Assembly (NCBI GenBank): GCA_949318235.1
Contig: OX439128.1
Span: 52,667,505 to 52,731,504, forward strand
Reading direction: 5' to 3'
DNA from: Ecdyonurus torrentis
Lineage: Eukaryota > Arthropoda > Insecta > Ephemeroptera > Heptageniidae
DNA length: 64,000 nucleotides
The notes beneath the pieces were generated by a model. It saw only the letters and a list, made by a program, of their open reading frames with translations, had not been told where the DNA came from and did no database searches. Shown here in pieces: positions 23,031 through 53,112 of the stretch; within the stretch, counting starts at the first letter, position 1; the number at the start of each line of letters is the position of its first letter. A program made the translations under genes and the position numbers.

Positions 23031-23690
23031 AGGATAATTTTATTTCACCTTCTAAAATAGGTCATTATTACCCTGAATCGATTTATATGTTAATCTCTAA
23101 TTATTGAGTTTATTAAAAAGCCATAGACCACATAAAATACCACGATGTTTTAATGAATAAACTGCTCAAAATGGGATCTTCAAAACTGTTGACAATTTTT
23201 ACCAGAATGTTAATGTAGCCCCCAGGAGAGAGCGTGAAAATACTGTATATAAAGTATGCCATATGCGTGACTATTCATGTTTATGACGTCAAAAACATGC
23301 AAAAATTAGTATGAAAGTGTTGTGCGGGATGCATAAATTGAAATTTCTGATCACTGCTACGGAGCTACAGTTGGGTTTTGAGACAAACTAAAGTTGTTTT
23401 GTGTAAGTCCCATCAAGTGTTTTGTGATATAAATGTTTATGTTTTTCTCTGGTCTATTCCTTTAAGTACTAATTAATTAATTTTTAAAAAATTGAGTAAC
23501 GAAGTCACTGCCATTAACTTTTGCATAGAACGAAGTTACCAACCACGCATTTTTTTTTTTTTTTTTTTTTTTTTTACGTGACTTTTAAAAATTGACAAAA
23601 AAATAAAATCAAAAATTAGAAATTCATATATCTAACGATTCAAGACAATGTTATCTTTTAGAATATGCAATAAAATTACTCTCTAAATAT
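23031..23690. mobile_element. Family O palindromic element split by a family C insertion
   Basis: The left part (ATTTTATTTCACCTTCTAAA, TGAATCGATTTATATG) and right part (ATTCATATATCTAACGATTC, TATCTTTTAGAATATGCAAT) are the inverted arms of the intact element at 33765-34085. The family C copy at 23117-23461 interrupts it at a TTAA. Confidence 0.8.
23117..23461 (+). mobile_element. Family C TTAA MITE, nested in family O
   Basis: TTAA at 23113-23116 and 23462-23465 flanks it. The empty site is seen in the intact family O element near 33850 (CATTAAGTATTTTT). This gives the family C ends as AAGCCATAGACCA and TGGTCTATTCCT. Confidence 0.88.
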
Positions 23691-23727
23691 TTTAGTGCTC
23701 CTCAATGATAGATTTGACAACAAGAGG

Positions 23728-36224
<12,497 letters not shown>

Positions 36225-36543
36225 ATTTGACCTGCATGCACTGGATGACTGATGCACACACGCACAGTATAGTAGAAACTTCGCCAGGTAGAAACAATTT
36301 TTTATCTGTCGTCCCCCTCCTCGAACCCCCTCTTTCTCTTTTCTCTTATTGCTAAATTTCTGCACATTAAATCCCTTCAGAGACCTATATCCTGCTGGCC
36401 GTCATTAAACAACATAATAATGACAAAAGAACAACAATTTGGCTTCATTATAACCGTCGTCATTATTTGATATCATACTTTTGTTTTCAAATTACGTGAG
36501 TATGTGTGTCCTTTACGTTGCTGCGTCATATTTGACTGCATGA

Positions 36544-36596
<53 letters not shown>

Positions 36597-36867
36597 TATT
36601 TTGTCTAAATTAAGTTATAGAAATTCCAAGAATTGTGAGTTTTCCAGTCATAATTCTCGGTGAAATATATCGTGCTAGGAGAAAAGAAGAGCAAAAATTA
36701 GTAAAAGGTAAATAACGATTGTTTTATACTATTCCGTGTAATCTACTGTATCGCTTCATTTCACATAGAACTCTGCTATTTTGATTAACGTTCATACATG
36801 ATTCATTAACGAATCCATATTCTGACATTTTGAGTATTACAAAATACAAGTTAATGCTTCTGTCAAA

Positions 36868-37073
36868 CGTAAAACATAAATTACGTAATTTATGCTGCAT
36901 TTATGTCTTTTAAGTATAAATTATGCTAAATTAGAACAACATAAATAATTATGCTGTACAACATAATATCAATGCTATAATATTTATGAAGTACAGCATA
37001 AATTATGCTGTATTGAACAAATTGTGCTGAAAATGAGCTAGCATAATTATTACGTATTTATTTTTTGTCTGTG
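36868..37073 (+). mobile_element. Family B MITE
   Basis: CATAAATTACGTAATTTATG at the left and GTATTTATTTTTTGTCTGTG at the right, followed by TA at 37074-37075. The left CACGG end is degraded. A 50-bp poly(A) run lies upstream at 36545-36594. Confidence 0.75.
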
Positions 37074-37242
37074 TACGCCGTGCCCTTGCTGCTCTCTGCC
37101 GAGGACTGTGCCCTTCAGGTTAACGTTACCTGGGAGTTCTCAACTGAACCAAAGGTCAGTCAAACTTCAGCACAAATTTAGCTGCAAAGTAGAGTTAAAC
37201 ATTGTGGGAAAAGGTATCTTCTGTTTGCAAAAAATTACACTT

Positions 37243-37284
<42 letters not shown>

Positions 37285-38050
37285 GGGACTTACAGATGAT
37301 AAATATATACTTTTATTTCTATTTTTTTTAGTAGCTAAAAACTTATAAAATTGTGTCTGATTTGAATTTTTCTGGCATTAGTGCAATAGGGTTTATCCGC
37401 ATAACATCAATATTTAATGCGCTTGGAGGTCATACTGGACTGGAGTAGTGGAGTTAATGAATAAAAATTAAATAATATCTATATTTTAAATTGTATTGTG
37501 TTTCATTAAATGTGATAAAGTGATTGTAATGAATGTATACTTATTATTCAGTGAGAATTTGTCAACTTAATTATATTGATAAATGCTACTTGAAATATGA
37601 TAATTATTATGTACTATGGATAATCAAAATTATGAAACACTCTGACAAGTGATTATTGTTAAAAAATAGTCAGAGGACCATGCAAGTGGGTATTTAGTAC
37701 TGTACTATGTACCTTTTTTGGCCTCTTCATAAAAATCAATTATTATTATTATTAGTGAATAACATTGCTCATATAATAACATTGTTAAAGCCATAGACCA
37801 CATAAAACAACATGTGATTTTTAATGAATAAACACGAAATGGGATCTTCAAAGCTGTTGACAATTTTTACCAGAATGTTAATGTAGCCTCAACGAGAGAG
37901 CGTGAAAATACTGTAAAGTATGCAATTTACGTGCATATTCATGTTTATGACGTCAGAAACAGATTCAGATTCAGATTCATGCAAAATTTAGTATGAAAAT
38001 GTTGTGCGGGTTGCATAAATCGAAATCTTTGATCACTGCTACGGAGCTAC

Positions 38051-40597
38051 TAGTATGGAGGCTAATACCAAAAATGTAATGTCTATTGGCTTTTCGTGAA
38101 GAAAGCACCAAATTTTCAGTGTTGGTAAAGTACATGATCGGCGTCATAAATTTAAGTGGAACCCAAAGATTGGACCCATAGGTCGACCCTGAGTGACCTT
38201 TGACCTGGAGAACAGTTTTTATTTTTTTGTGCAAGAACAGTCATGTTCACAAAAAATTTGTAATGACACAAATCAAAGGTAATGCAAAGAACTACATGTG
38301 TAAAAATTTGCATTGCTCTAATTAATTAATTTACAAAATGGCGACTAATTAACTTTAATTATTGTCAAATTTTGCATATTTTTCAATATTTTTGGTTCGC
38401 TGTTGCCTATGAAAATGTGTAAACAATTATAAATCAATATAACACTTTGACATTGTCATATTAATTGATTAAAAATGCTAATTAAGCATTTTAGAAGACA
38501 ATAGGAGAGAAAACACGTGTCTTTGAAGCTGCCGCCACGGGCTCATATACTAGTTCTTATACCATTACAGGTTATAAATTGCAAATATTTTTAATTAGTA
38601 CATTTCATACCACAGTAATGAAATTTGATACACTTATACTCTGTACCCTAGTAGGGGTTTTGAGCACCAGAGATTATTTTTTACGCTAACCCTTTTGACC
38701 CTTAGAGACCCTTAATACTCAAAATCAAGGGTTTTTATTTTTTTGTAAACGAAATATGTAAAATGCAAGAAAATGTTAAATAACAAAGTTGTTGGGCATA
38801 TTTTTTTCTGTGCCCGTAATTTTTTTCCACGTGCTAGGTTGCCAAGTTTTATTGCAGTGTTGCCAAAGCTTAAAAAATATAAGTAAATTCATGGTTTTGG
38901 CCACCACGTATGGCTCAAATTCGATCATATAGCGTAAAAACAATACGTTTTAACACTGCATGTGTTTAGTGTTACTAGTTTTGCACTCAAAATAATTTTT
39001 ATAACCAGCGCTAAACTATATTTAGGGGTTAATTATTACACGGTAAACGTGCGCTTCCCACTTGATGTGTATGTTTCGCCATATACACAATACACCTACA
39101 CGGAAAGAATAAATTACATAATTTATGCTGCATTTATGCCATTATAGCATAAATAATGCTAAATTGGAACAATATAAATAATTATGCTGTACAACATAAT
39201 ATTTATGCTATATAACATAATATTTATGCAATATAGCATAAATAATGTTATATTGAACAAATTGTGCTGAAAATGAGCTAGCATAATTATTACGTATTTA
39301 TTTTTGTCCGTGTATATGGGATTGCGCATAGTTTTATGTAAAGAGCAAGTAAGGACCTATATAATAGGATTTTAGAGTAATTGAGTTTTAATTCACACAA
39401 GTTTACTGGGGTCCATAATTTGAGGTACTGTAACCCTCGGTAGTCAACCCTTAGTTTATGGACCCCAGTAAACTTGTGTGAATTAAAACTCAATTACTCT
39501 AAAATCCTATTATATAGGTCCTTACTTGCTCTTTACATAAAACTATGCGCAATCCCATATAGGTGTATTGTGTATATGGCGAAACATACACATCAAGTGG
39601 GAAGCGCACGTTTACCGTGTAATAATTAACCCCTAAATATAGTTTAGCGCTGGTTATAAAAATTATTTTGAGTGCAAAACTAGTAACACTAAACACATGC
39701 AGTGTTAAAACGTATTGTTTTTACGCTATATGATCGAATTTGAGCCATACGTGGTGGCCAAAACCATGAATTTACTTATATTTTTTAAGCTTTGGCAACA
39801 CTGCAATAAAACTTGGCAACCTAGCACGTGGAAAAAAATTACGGGCACAGAAAAAAATATGCCCAACAACTTTGTTATTTAACATTTTCTTGCATTTTAC
39901 ATATTTCGTTTACAAAAAAATAAAAACCCTTGATTTTGAGTATTAAGGGTCTCTAAGGGTCAAAAGGGTTAGCGTAAAAAATAATCTCTGGTGCTCAAAA
40001 CCCCTACTAGGGTACAGAGTATAAGTGTATCAAATTTCATTACTGTGGTATGAAATGTACTAATTAAAAATATTTGCAATTTATAACCTGTAATGGTATA
40101 AGAACTAGTATATGAGCCCGTGGCGGCAGCTTCAAAGACACGTGTTTTCTCTCCTATTGTCTTCTAAAATGCTTAATTAGCATTTTTAATCAATTAATAT
40201 GACAATGTCAAAGTGTTATATTGATTTATAATTGTTTACACATTTTCATAGGCAACAGCGAACCAAAAATATTGAAAAATATGCAAAATTTGACAATAAT
40301 TAAAGTTAATTAGTCGCCATTTTGTAAATTAATTAATTAGAGCAATGCAAATTTTTACACATGTAGTTCTTTGCATTACCTTTGATTTGTGTCATTACAA
40401 ATTTTTTGTGAACATGACTGTTCTTGCACAAAAAAATAAAAACTGTTCTCCAGGTCAAAGGTCACTCAGGGTCGACCTATGGGTCCAATCTTTGGGTTCC
40501 ACTTAAATTTATGACGAATATCATGTACTTAACCAACCCTGAAAATTTGGTGCTTTCTTCACGAAAAGCCAATTGGTTTATCTTAGCCTCCATACTA
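38051..40597. mobile_element. 2.5 kb foldback (palindromic) transposon with TAC target duplication
   Basis: The arms 38051-39418 and 39456-40597 are reverse complements, apart from a MITE in the left arm. The loop is about 37 bp. The ends are TAGTATGGAGGCTAA and TTAGCCTCCATACTA. Flanking TAC at 38048-38050 and 40598-40600 is present once in uninterrupted family C copies. Short open frames repeat in mirror image in both arms (37977-38234 with 40424-40720; 38962-39147 with 39499-39696). They resemble no protein I know. I treat the element as non-autonomous. Confidence 0.9.
39099..39312 (+). mobile_element. Family B MITE, exactly bounded reference copy
   Basis: 214 bp between TA duplications (39097-39098 and 39313-39314). 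The opposite arm of the host palindrome keeps the empty site (CACCTATATGGG read on this strand), which proves the boundaries. Ends: CACGGAAAGAATAAATTAC and AAATACGTAATAA as read from the right end inward after CACGGACAAAAAT. Confidence 0.95.
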
Positions 40598-41045
40598 TAC
40601 AGTTGGGTTTTGAGACAAACTAAAGTTATTTATGTAAGTCCCATCAAAGTGTTTTGTGATATAAATGCTTATGTTTTTCTCTGGTCTATTCCTTTAATAT
40701 TATTTTTCTTACATACTTGAGATACTAATTCAACATATTTACAGCATCAATGCTCTCAAAAATATTGCATAAATATAGTGTTTTTAAACTGGCAAAATGA
40801 GTTATTTTCCTATACCAGTCCATGTTATTGAGTGATCCAACATGGTGTTGACTTTAACATAAATGCATACATCCTATAGTTTTCTCAAAAAAAAAAATCG
40901 AAAAAAAATTGGAACACTTTGCGTAAAGATGGAAAAAGAAATGTATTAAACATTTAATTCTTAGAAAAACAAAAATGTGACAATGAAATTGTAAAACAAA
41001 ATTTAAAACTTCTTTTCCTTCACCAGTGCATTGCATTTTCCGTGC

Positions 41046-41357
41046 TATAGGGTGTATGTGGATGACGTCATATTTAATGCACTTGGAGGCCATACTGGAG
41101 TAGTGAATAACATTGCTCAACATAGGACAAACTTCATTTAAGCCAATTTTCTTTGGGAAATTGGTTAAGTTTTTGTTATATTGTTATTTTTCACACATAA
41201 TTAAGATACTATAATTCAACATATTTACAGCATCAATGCTCTCAAAAATATTGCATGGTGTTTTTAAACTAGGAAAATCAGTTATTTTCCTATGCCACCC
41301 ATGTTATTGAGTTATCCAACATGGCGACAACTTTAACATGAATGCATACACCCTATA
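41046..41357 (+). mobile_element. Family D MITE, complete
   Basis: TATAGGGTGTATGTGGATGA at the left and AATGCATACACCCTATA at the right, forming inverted ends. The interior has GACGTCATATTTAATGCAC and AACATAGGACAAACTTC. Confidence 0.85.
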
Positions 41358-41875
41358 CTATATAGCTAGATATTTACAATATACTGCGAAGATAATAACC
41401 CCCTCTGTTCCCTGCACACCCCTCTACGTTGCCTAACAATGTCTGCTCCACTGCTCCTGTAATGTTAATCAAGTGATTTCAGAACTTTCGTACACTGTCT
41501 CCAATGACGTAGATCTTTATTTAATGGCACGTAGTTAAACTTCAACTCCTCAACTTTTATATCACGTTGCATTTAGATTTTTAGAGTTTATCAAATTTAA
41601 ATGAGAATTATTTCAAAAAATAATTTTTTTCCATGACGAGCAATCTGAAGTTATTCAATATTTCTAAACCGTAAATTAAAGTGATAATAAAAATTAAATG
41701 TTATATTATAAATTTTTGTATATAAAATAATAATTTACGTAGCGATATTTCGAGCTGACTAAAACTCTTGAATTTTAATATTTCTTATATGTATATTTAC
41801 TCAAGGAATGCCGTTGTTACGTTGCTGACCATGCAGCTGTTTCCGGTTTTGGGGGCGGAGTTGCTCTGTACTGTA

Positions 41876-42088
41876 CACCAACAAAAATAACTACGTAATA
41901 ATTATGCTAGCCCACTTTCAGCATAATTTGTTCAATACAGCATAATTTATATTATATTGAATAATAATTATGTCTTAATAGCATAAATATTATGTTGTAC
42001 AGCATAATTATTTATGTTTTTCTAACTTAGCATAATTTATGCTATAAACATAAAAACAGCATAAATTACGTAATTTATTCTTTCCGTG
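41876..42088 (-). mobile_element. Family B MITE, TA-flanked
   Basis: TA at 41874-41875 and 42089-42090. 213 bp, reverse orientation, starting CACCAACAAAAATAAC and ending TTATTCTTTCCGTG. It lies about 570 bp upstream of the F-box gene start. Confidence 0.88.
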
Positions 42089-42660
42089 TACTTATCTAAA
42101 TATCCGTATCTTAATTATTGATATTAATAATAAGGATTATACATGCGCCGTTATCTATATATGACTCACTTGTGACGTCACTGGTTCAATACTATCGCAT
42201 TAAAACTGGATCGCGTATTGCGTGTGCCAGAACGATAGTTTTAGTGAGTAGTACAATTGTAGAGCTAGAGGTTTTACGAACAGTGACAATTGTTTCGTGT
42301 AGTATAGTTAAATTTATTTTATTGCAATATCTTATTTAATAACTAAAATAGTTACCGTTTGTTTTGAGTTGAAAAGTGAATCCATAAAGTTCAAGAAACT
42401 TCTCTAAAAATCATTGTTGCACAATATTGAACAACTAAAATTTATAAACATTATACGTAAAAAATAAATTACGGAGTTCTTGCTTAATTGAACCATTGCT
42501 ATATTATATAGTACAAATTTTGTTACTTTGTAATAACATAAAATAAGTATAGTAATTGTGCTGAACTGTGCTGAATATGTGTATTTAGAAACACTATATT
42601 ATTATAAATTTGTTTGTGTTTTGCATAAATATATAATTGAGCTAGAATCAGTGATAAAAA

Positions 42661-43785
42661 ATGACCTCTGTTAAAAGTGAAATTTCAGATAAAATTAGTA
42701 TAATTTTATCATCACATGAACTTATAATAAAATCTATTTTAATTAACTTAAATTATGGTGACTTAATTAGTGCTTCATCAGTATGTCAAGAATGGTTTTC
42801 CATTGTTAGAAAAATACGAGCGAGACGTACAAAATTATACTGCACAACTTTGAACCATTCTAGTGAAGGTGACATTGAAACTGAAAATTTATTCAAGCAA
42901 ATAATTGTCAAAGAAGGAATACCACATTTCTGTTTCAGTTTTGTGAAGTGGGCATTTTATATGAATTACTCTGAATATTTAATGATGAAATCGTTACAGA
43001 GAAGTGATGATGGGAGTTACGTGAAATATCAATTAGAGAGAGCGTTACCTGAAAATTGTGGTAGTTATTTAATAGTTGGACCTCAATTTCCTGAGTCTCA
43101 TAATAAATATGATCCTAATGATACGGAACAGATTCGGAATGTCACGTTTCCTCACATTAAAGACGTGAACATAGAGACGTTCCACTTCGACGCTGTGTTA
43201 GATAATGTGGATGAATGTGTAAAGAAAACTTTTGTCAAGACAAATTTAGTGCACTTGTTTTTATTTGGCTGGAGTGCAGAATCCAAACTGATGATGGATG
43301 AAATTTTACTGAAGTTACGTACAAAATATGATAATTTCAAAGTGAGTGCCGCTATATTGTCTTGTACTAATATGGATGAAATTATAAATACGTCACTGGA
43401 AGGAGTTGCATTCTACGGCAATAACTTATGCAGTAAGGTGGGGGATATGAATGTTATGGACAGAACTAGTGAACAAATAGAAGCGAAGATTTTACAATTA
43501 AAATCTGCTAATGAGGTTATCTGTGCTGAAAAATCATTAATTTTGATGTTTTCAGAAAATCAACGTCGTGTTGTAGAAATTGACTTGCAAATGTTGAAGA
43601 AATATTTTCCTGGAACTGAGATTGTTGGCACGAATGTTTTTGATGTTCTGTCACTGAATAATGGAGATGTCACTCAGCTGACGTCATCAATCAAACATTG
43701 GGAGGTGCCTTATCAACCACCGGTCTGTGATAAGAGGTTTAGTGGTCCTTCACAGATTACTTTGCTCTCGTGGAGTAGTGGTTGA
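42661..43785 (+). CDS. F-box protein, FBXO22-like, intronless
   Basis: One uninterrupted 374-residue frame, with the first ATG at 42661 directly after AT-rich leader, and TGA at 43783-43785. Residues about 18-52 form an F-box-like segment (LIIKSILINLNYGDLISASSVCQEWFSIV), the fold that binds Skp1 in SCF ubiquitin ligases. Downstream, GVAF and the segments FPHIKDVNIETFHFD and KKYFPGTEIVGT follow the order of the FIST-type domain of FBXO22 (there FP.IEG ... FHF and RKFFPSVPLFG). Inference: a substrate-recognition subunit of an SCF E3 ligase. The lack of introns in a neighbourhood of many-exon genes could mean a retrocopy or a naturally single-exon gene. Codon use is AT-rich like its surroundings and there is no frame damage. 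Assignment to FBXO22 rests on remembered motifs, so family is likely and orthology is uncertain. Confidence 0.78.
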   Translation: MTSVKSEISDKISIILSSHELIIKSILINLNYGDLISASSVCQEWFSIVRKIRARRTKLYCTTLNHSSEGDIETENLFKQIIVKEGIPHFCFSFVKWAFYMNYSEYLMMKSLQRSDDGSYVKYQLERALPENCGSYLIVGPQFPESHNKYDPNDTEQIRNVTFPHIKDVNIETFHFDAVLDNVDECVKKTFVKTNLVHLFLFGWSAESKLMMDEILLKLRTKYDNFKVSAAILSCTNMDEIINTSLEGVAFYGNNLCSKVGDMNVMDRTSEQIEAKILQLKSANEVICAEKSLILMFSENQRRVVEIDLQMLKKYFPGTEIVGTNVFDVLSLNNGDVTQLTSSIKHWEVPYQPPVCDKRFSGPSQITLLSWSSG

Positions 43786-44466
43786 ACTTTTAGATGAATT
43801 TCACTTAAAGTAGAATAGCATATTAAGCAAGGATTTTTAACTGTACTTGTATAGAAAAAAAAATAATTAAGAGAAAATAATATTTATATATAATATTGTG
43901 CAATATCAAAGTATTCATCAAAAAGATAACAGTGTTATCTTTTGAGTAACTCTGTTAAGTATTCATAATAATCAGAATTTTTCAAAAGTTAACTTTGTTA
44001 TCTTGTTGATGCATCCCTCCCAATATTTTTTAAACCCTTTATCCAAAAATTTACTATTTTACTTTTATTATTATTTTTTTTTAATTAGGTTGTAGCACTA
44101 ATCAGTGTCACGCTAGAAAAAGAAACGCATCCCGCTGGACCTCTTATTTAACATTATAGACCCCTTGCACATCCTTGCGCTTTGTCGCCATGTTTGTGGT
44201 GCCTAATACATTGTCCAGCATATAGGAGAAACATTATTTCTCCTAATTTTTTACTTAAAAAGAGTTTAAACTGAACGAATTTTGCTCATATTCTTCGAAC
44301 TTATTAGGAGCTAGAAATAAGGATTTGATTGAGGTTTGAAGCTTCTTTTGCTATTAAAAAAAAATTAAAATTACGTTTTTCTTATGTTGGCCTATGTATT
44401 CCGTACCAACATAATGGTGGCTCTTAAATTTGAGAGCAACCGGCCTATATACACACTCTCTTCTTC

Positions 44467-44469
44467 TCT

Positions 44470-44555
<86 letters not shown>

Positions 44556-44590
44556 TACATGTACACATACATGTACACATACATACATGC
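44467..44590 (+). repeat. (CT)n(CA)n compound microsatellite
   Basis: About 8 CT units, about 33 CA units, then CATACATGTACA-type units. It gives the long Ser/Leu and His/Thr frames, which are artefacts. Confidence 0.95.
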
Positions 44591-45154
44591 ATACACAAAC
44601 TGTTGTAGAACTTCCATTAAATTTGATACATACATTATAACACTATTTTATTTTATATCTTTTTCTCTATATTTTAATTCATAAATTATAAAAATATGTA
44701 TTTATGAGATGTATAGTTTCCTTTTTTTAAGTATATGTAATAAAATAAATTAGAATTTAAGAAATTAGAATTGTTTTAATTGACCCGACCAGGCTGATCA
44801 CATTAACAAAAAGAGTAACGACAAACGTGCTGTGTTTGATTGTATTTTGTGGTATTTGAAATTTATACACATTTAAATTGATCAAAATAATAATAAGAAA
44901 AATAAAATTATCAAAACACACATAATTTTTAAGTAAAATAGAATAATAATAAGGCTTTCAGATCACCAAAAATAAAAAAAGTGATAATGCATTATTGACT
45001 TATAATTAGCATCAATCTTTTAATTAGGCTTAAAATTGTTTTAGAGCTTAATAAAATAAAATAACAGAAAAATAAATAATAAATTAGAAATGAGCATGCT
45101 AGATAGATTTCATTAATATATTCATTCGTTGATAAATCCAAATTCCAGCTATAG

Positions 45155-45160
<6 letters not shown>

Positions 45161-45247
<87 letters not shown>
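45161..45247. repeat. (AT)n microsatellite
   Basis: About 43 uninterrupted AT units, roughly 350 bp upstream of the first protease start codon. Confidence 0.97.
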
Positions 45248-45251
<4 letters not shown>

Positions 45252-45595
45252 CGATGTTTTTTCAAACATCATTTTGATGTAACTTAACGCCAGAAGATGT
45301 GGATTAAATATGAATTTAAAGTGTAAATTAATATTTACAGCGCTATCAATGCCATTGATAAAACAAGACTATGATGATGACAAACAACATACTTATGGTA
45401 TAGCAGTGTTACATAATACATACATAATTATATTGATAATTAACATTGGTCAATATTTTCCAAAATATTAATCTAACAATTGGGTTTTTCTGGTAAGATT
45501 GACAAGATATACAATAACAAGATAAAAGTCTGAGAAGTACTTTTTTACTTTCACTAAAATTTTGTAATATTTTCGAGTCAACTGGTCGAGCAGAC

Positions 45596-51582
<5,987 letters not shown>

Positions 51583-52227
51583 CTTCATGAGGCACATTTT
51601 GTGTCTCTACAATGGAGCTTATCAGTTTAGCGCGCGGGGAAAGCCAAGGTTCCCTTTATTTAATAATTTAACATTACACTTATGAGGAAAAACATGCTTA
51701 TTTGCGATTTTTGAGAAAAACTACTTTACTGATTTCGGTAATAGTTAAATAAGAAATACTAGACTTACTTTAACGTGTTGTAAGCTATAGAAATTTTTAT
51801 AGAATTTTTAAACCCGATAACCTCCATTGAAGCAATACATGTTTACTATGGTATCAAAAAGTCAATTATATTACACATGTATGTATAAAGAAATATTATG
51901 CTGGAGCCGTTTCACTGGATTATTATTTTATACATTATTCCTTCTCTTCGCTCGTAAAGCTTGTTTTTATATACATTACTTTTCTTCTTAAAACTGCTCA
52001 TTAATCTACTGTAAAATAATTATGCAAATAAATAGAAAAATAAGTTAAGAAAGGCCTTTTAGAATAATCATTAGTATTAGAAATATTTGTATACTTATAG
52101 ATAGCAACATTATATAATATACTGATGTTCATTGATCACAATAAAACTCTTTGTTTCTTACGGCGATTGCTCTTGGTCCAATTAATAAACATAAAGCTTA
52201 TGACTTGGAATTTTGCTTGCAATCATA

Positions 52228-52455
52228 CACGGAAAACGTAAATTTAAATAAATTATTCAGATACATATGAATAATTCTTTAGTACAAAACCAATAACTTT
52301 TGTAAAAAAAGTTCAAAGAGTAACTCGTTGTATAAACGTTATTTCTTTAGCGGTAAATAGTTGACTATTTAGATTCTAAAAAATTTAGTTTGTATCTAAC
52401 GAATTTAGTATAAAAAAAGTCTAAATATGAACTTTTTAGATAATTTGTTTACGTG
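52228..52455 (-). mobile_element. Family J MITE, TA-flanked
   Basis: TA at 52226-52227 and 52456-52457. It starts CACGGAAAACGTAAATTTAA and ends AATTTGTTTACGTG. The termini resemble family B although the interior differs. Confidence 0.82.
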
Positions 52456-52494
52456 TATGATGTGATTTGTAAAGTTGATTGATCTTGAAAGTTT

Positions 52495-52681
52495 AGAATG
52501 CTCAATAGACAACTTGCATGCCGTTTTTTTTATGGTCTTAAATAAATTCATTAGGAAAAATAAATAATATTGCTGTATATAAAACTTCTTGAAAAATGCT
52601 CTTACATACTTAAAATCATTTTGGACATTCAAATTTTATTTGAAGTAAAGACGGTGGCCATTACGCCAAAAGACTGCTCAC

Positions 52682-52712
<31 letters not shown>

Positions 52713-53045
52713 GTTGAAATTGTTTGGACGAGTGAACAACTTTTTTCCAACAGCGGATTTTTTTTTTAAAGCTGTTGTAGAAAATACAGCGTTTTAAAAA
52801 AATTCGGCCGTTGGAAAAAATTATCTAGGGGCTGCGAACTTGTCAGGACGATTTACATAATAAAAAAAAATCATTTTTCAGCGTAATGGCCACCGTCTTT
52901 ATATACTTCAAATAAAATTTGAATTTCAAAAATTGTTTTAAATATGAAGGAGCTTTTTCAAGAAGTTCTATAAACACAAATGGTAATAATTTTTCCTAAA
53001 GAATTTTTTAAGACCATAAAAAAATGGCATGCAAGTTGTCTATTG
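52495..53045. mobile_element. Family H foldback element, both arms
   Basis: AATAGACAACTTGCATGCC at the left mirrors GGCATGCAAGTTGTCTATT at the right. The inner arms share AAATTTTATTTGAAGTAAAG and its complement. A poly(T) tract lies in the middle. It is related to 31100-31390. Confidence 0.82.
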
Positions 53046-53112
53046 TAAGAGTGACGTCATAATCAGAAATTCTACTGATAGTCTTTGAGCACCTAAGTGA
53101 ATCTGTCTTTGT

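Larger units (their letters stand above)
15053..23727. other. Intergenic region rich in repeats
   Basis: It lies between two convergent genes. I see no exon with splice signals and sustained coding content here. The identifiable content is the ACGTAA array, CACGTG palindromes, the CATG-core array, family B, C, E and O elements, a mariner-type MITE and poly(A)/poly(T) runs. The remaining AT-rich stretches (about 15800-16300, 16600-17100, 19400-20150, 21150-21950, 22750-23000) show nothing I can name. Confidence 0.6.
37799..40693 (+). mobile_element. Family C TTAA MITE interrupted by a foldback element
   Basis: TTAA at 37795-37798 and 40694-40697. The left half runs to GAGCTAC at 38050 and the right half resumes at AGTTGGGTTTTGAGAC (40601). 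It matches the uninterrupted junction in the copy at 23117-23461. Confidence 0.9.
37388..40873. mobile_element. Split family D element hosting a transposon nest
   Basis: Family D-like sequence appears at 37388-37460 (CATCAATATTTAATGCGC, TCATACTGGA) and 37755-37794 (TAGTGAATAACATTGCTCA). It resumes at 40698 (TATTATTTTTCTTACATAC) to about 40873 (AATGCATACATCCTATA). The left part is also disturbed by unrelated sequence at 37470-37750, so only the right junction is clean. Confidence 0.6.
43786..45595. other. Intergenic region with microsatellites
   Basis: Between the F-box gene and the first protease. It holds a (CT)n(CA)n tract followed by ACATACATGTAC units (about 44467-44590) and an (AT)n tract (about 45161-45247). 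A TCACTATAAAA-type promoter element was not seen. I identify no other feature. Confidence 0.6.

Noticed and set aside
36225..36365. N-terminal extension of the transporter
   Set aside because: The frame is open upstream to Met at 36365, but that part is Arg/Lys-rich and unlike transporter N-termini. Met 36224 directly precedes the glycosylation-type N-terminus.
37977..40720. Mirror-image open frames within the palindrome as genes
   Set aside because: They are 60-98 codons, have no recognisable domain, occur only as reverse copies of each other and run into flanking repeat DNA.
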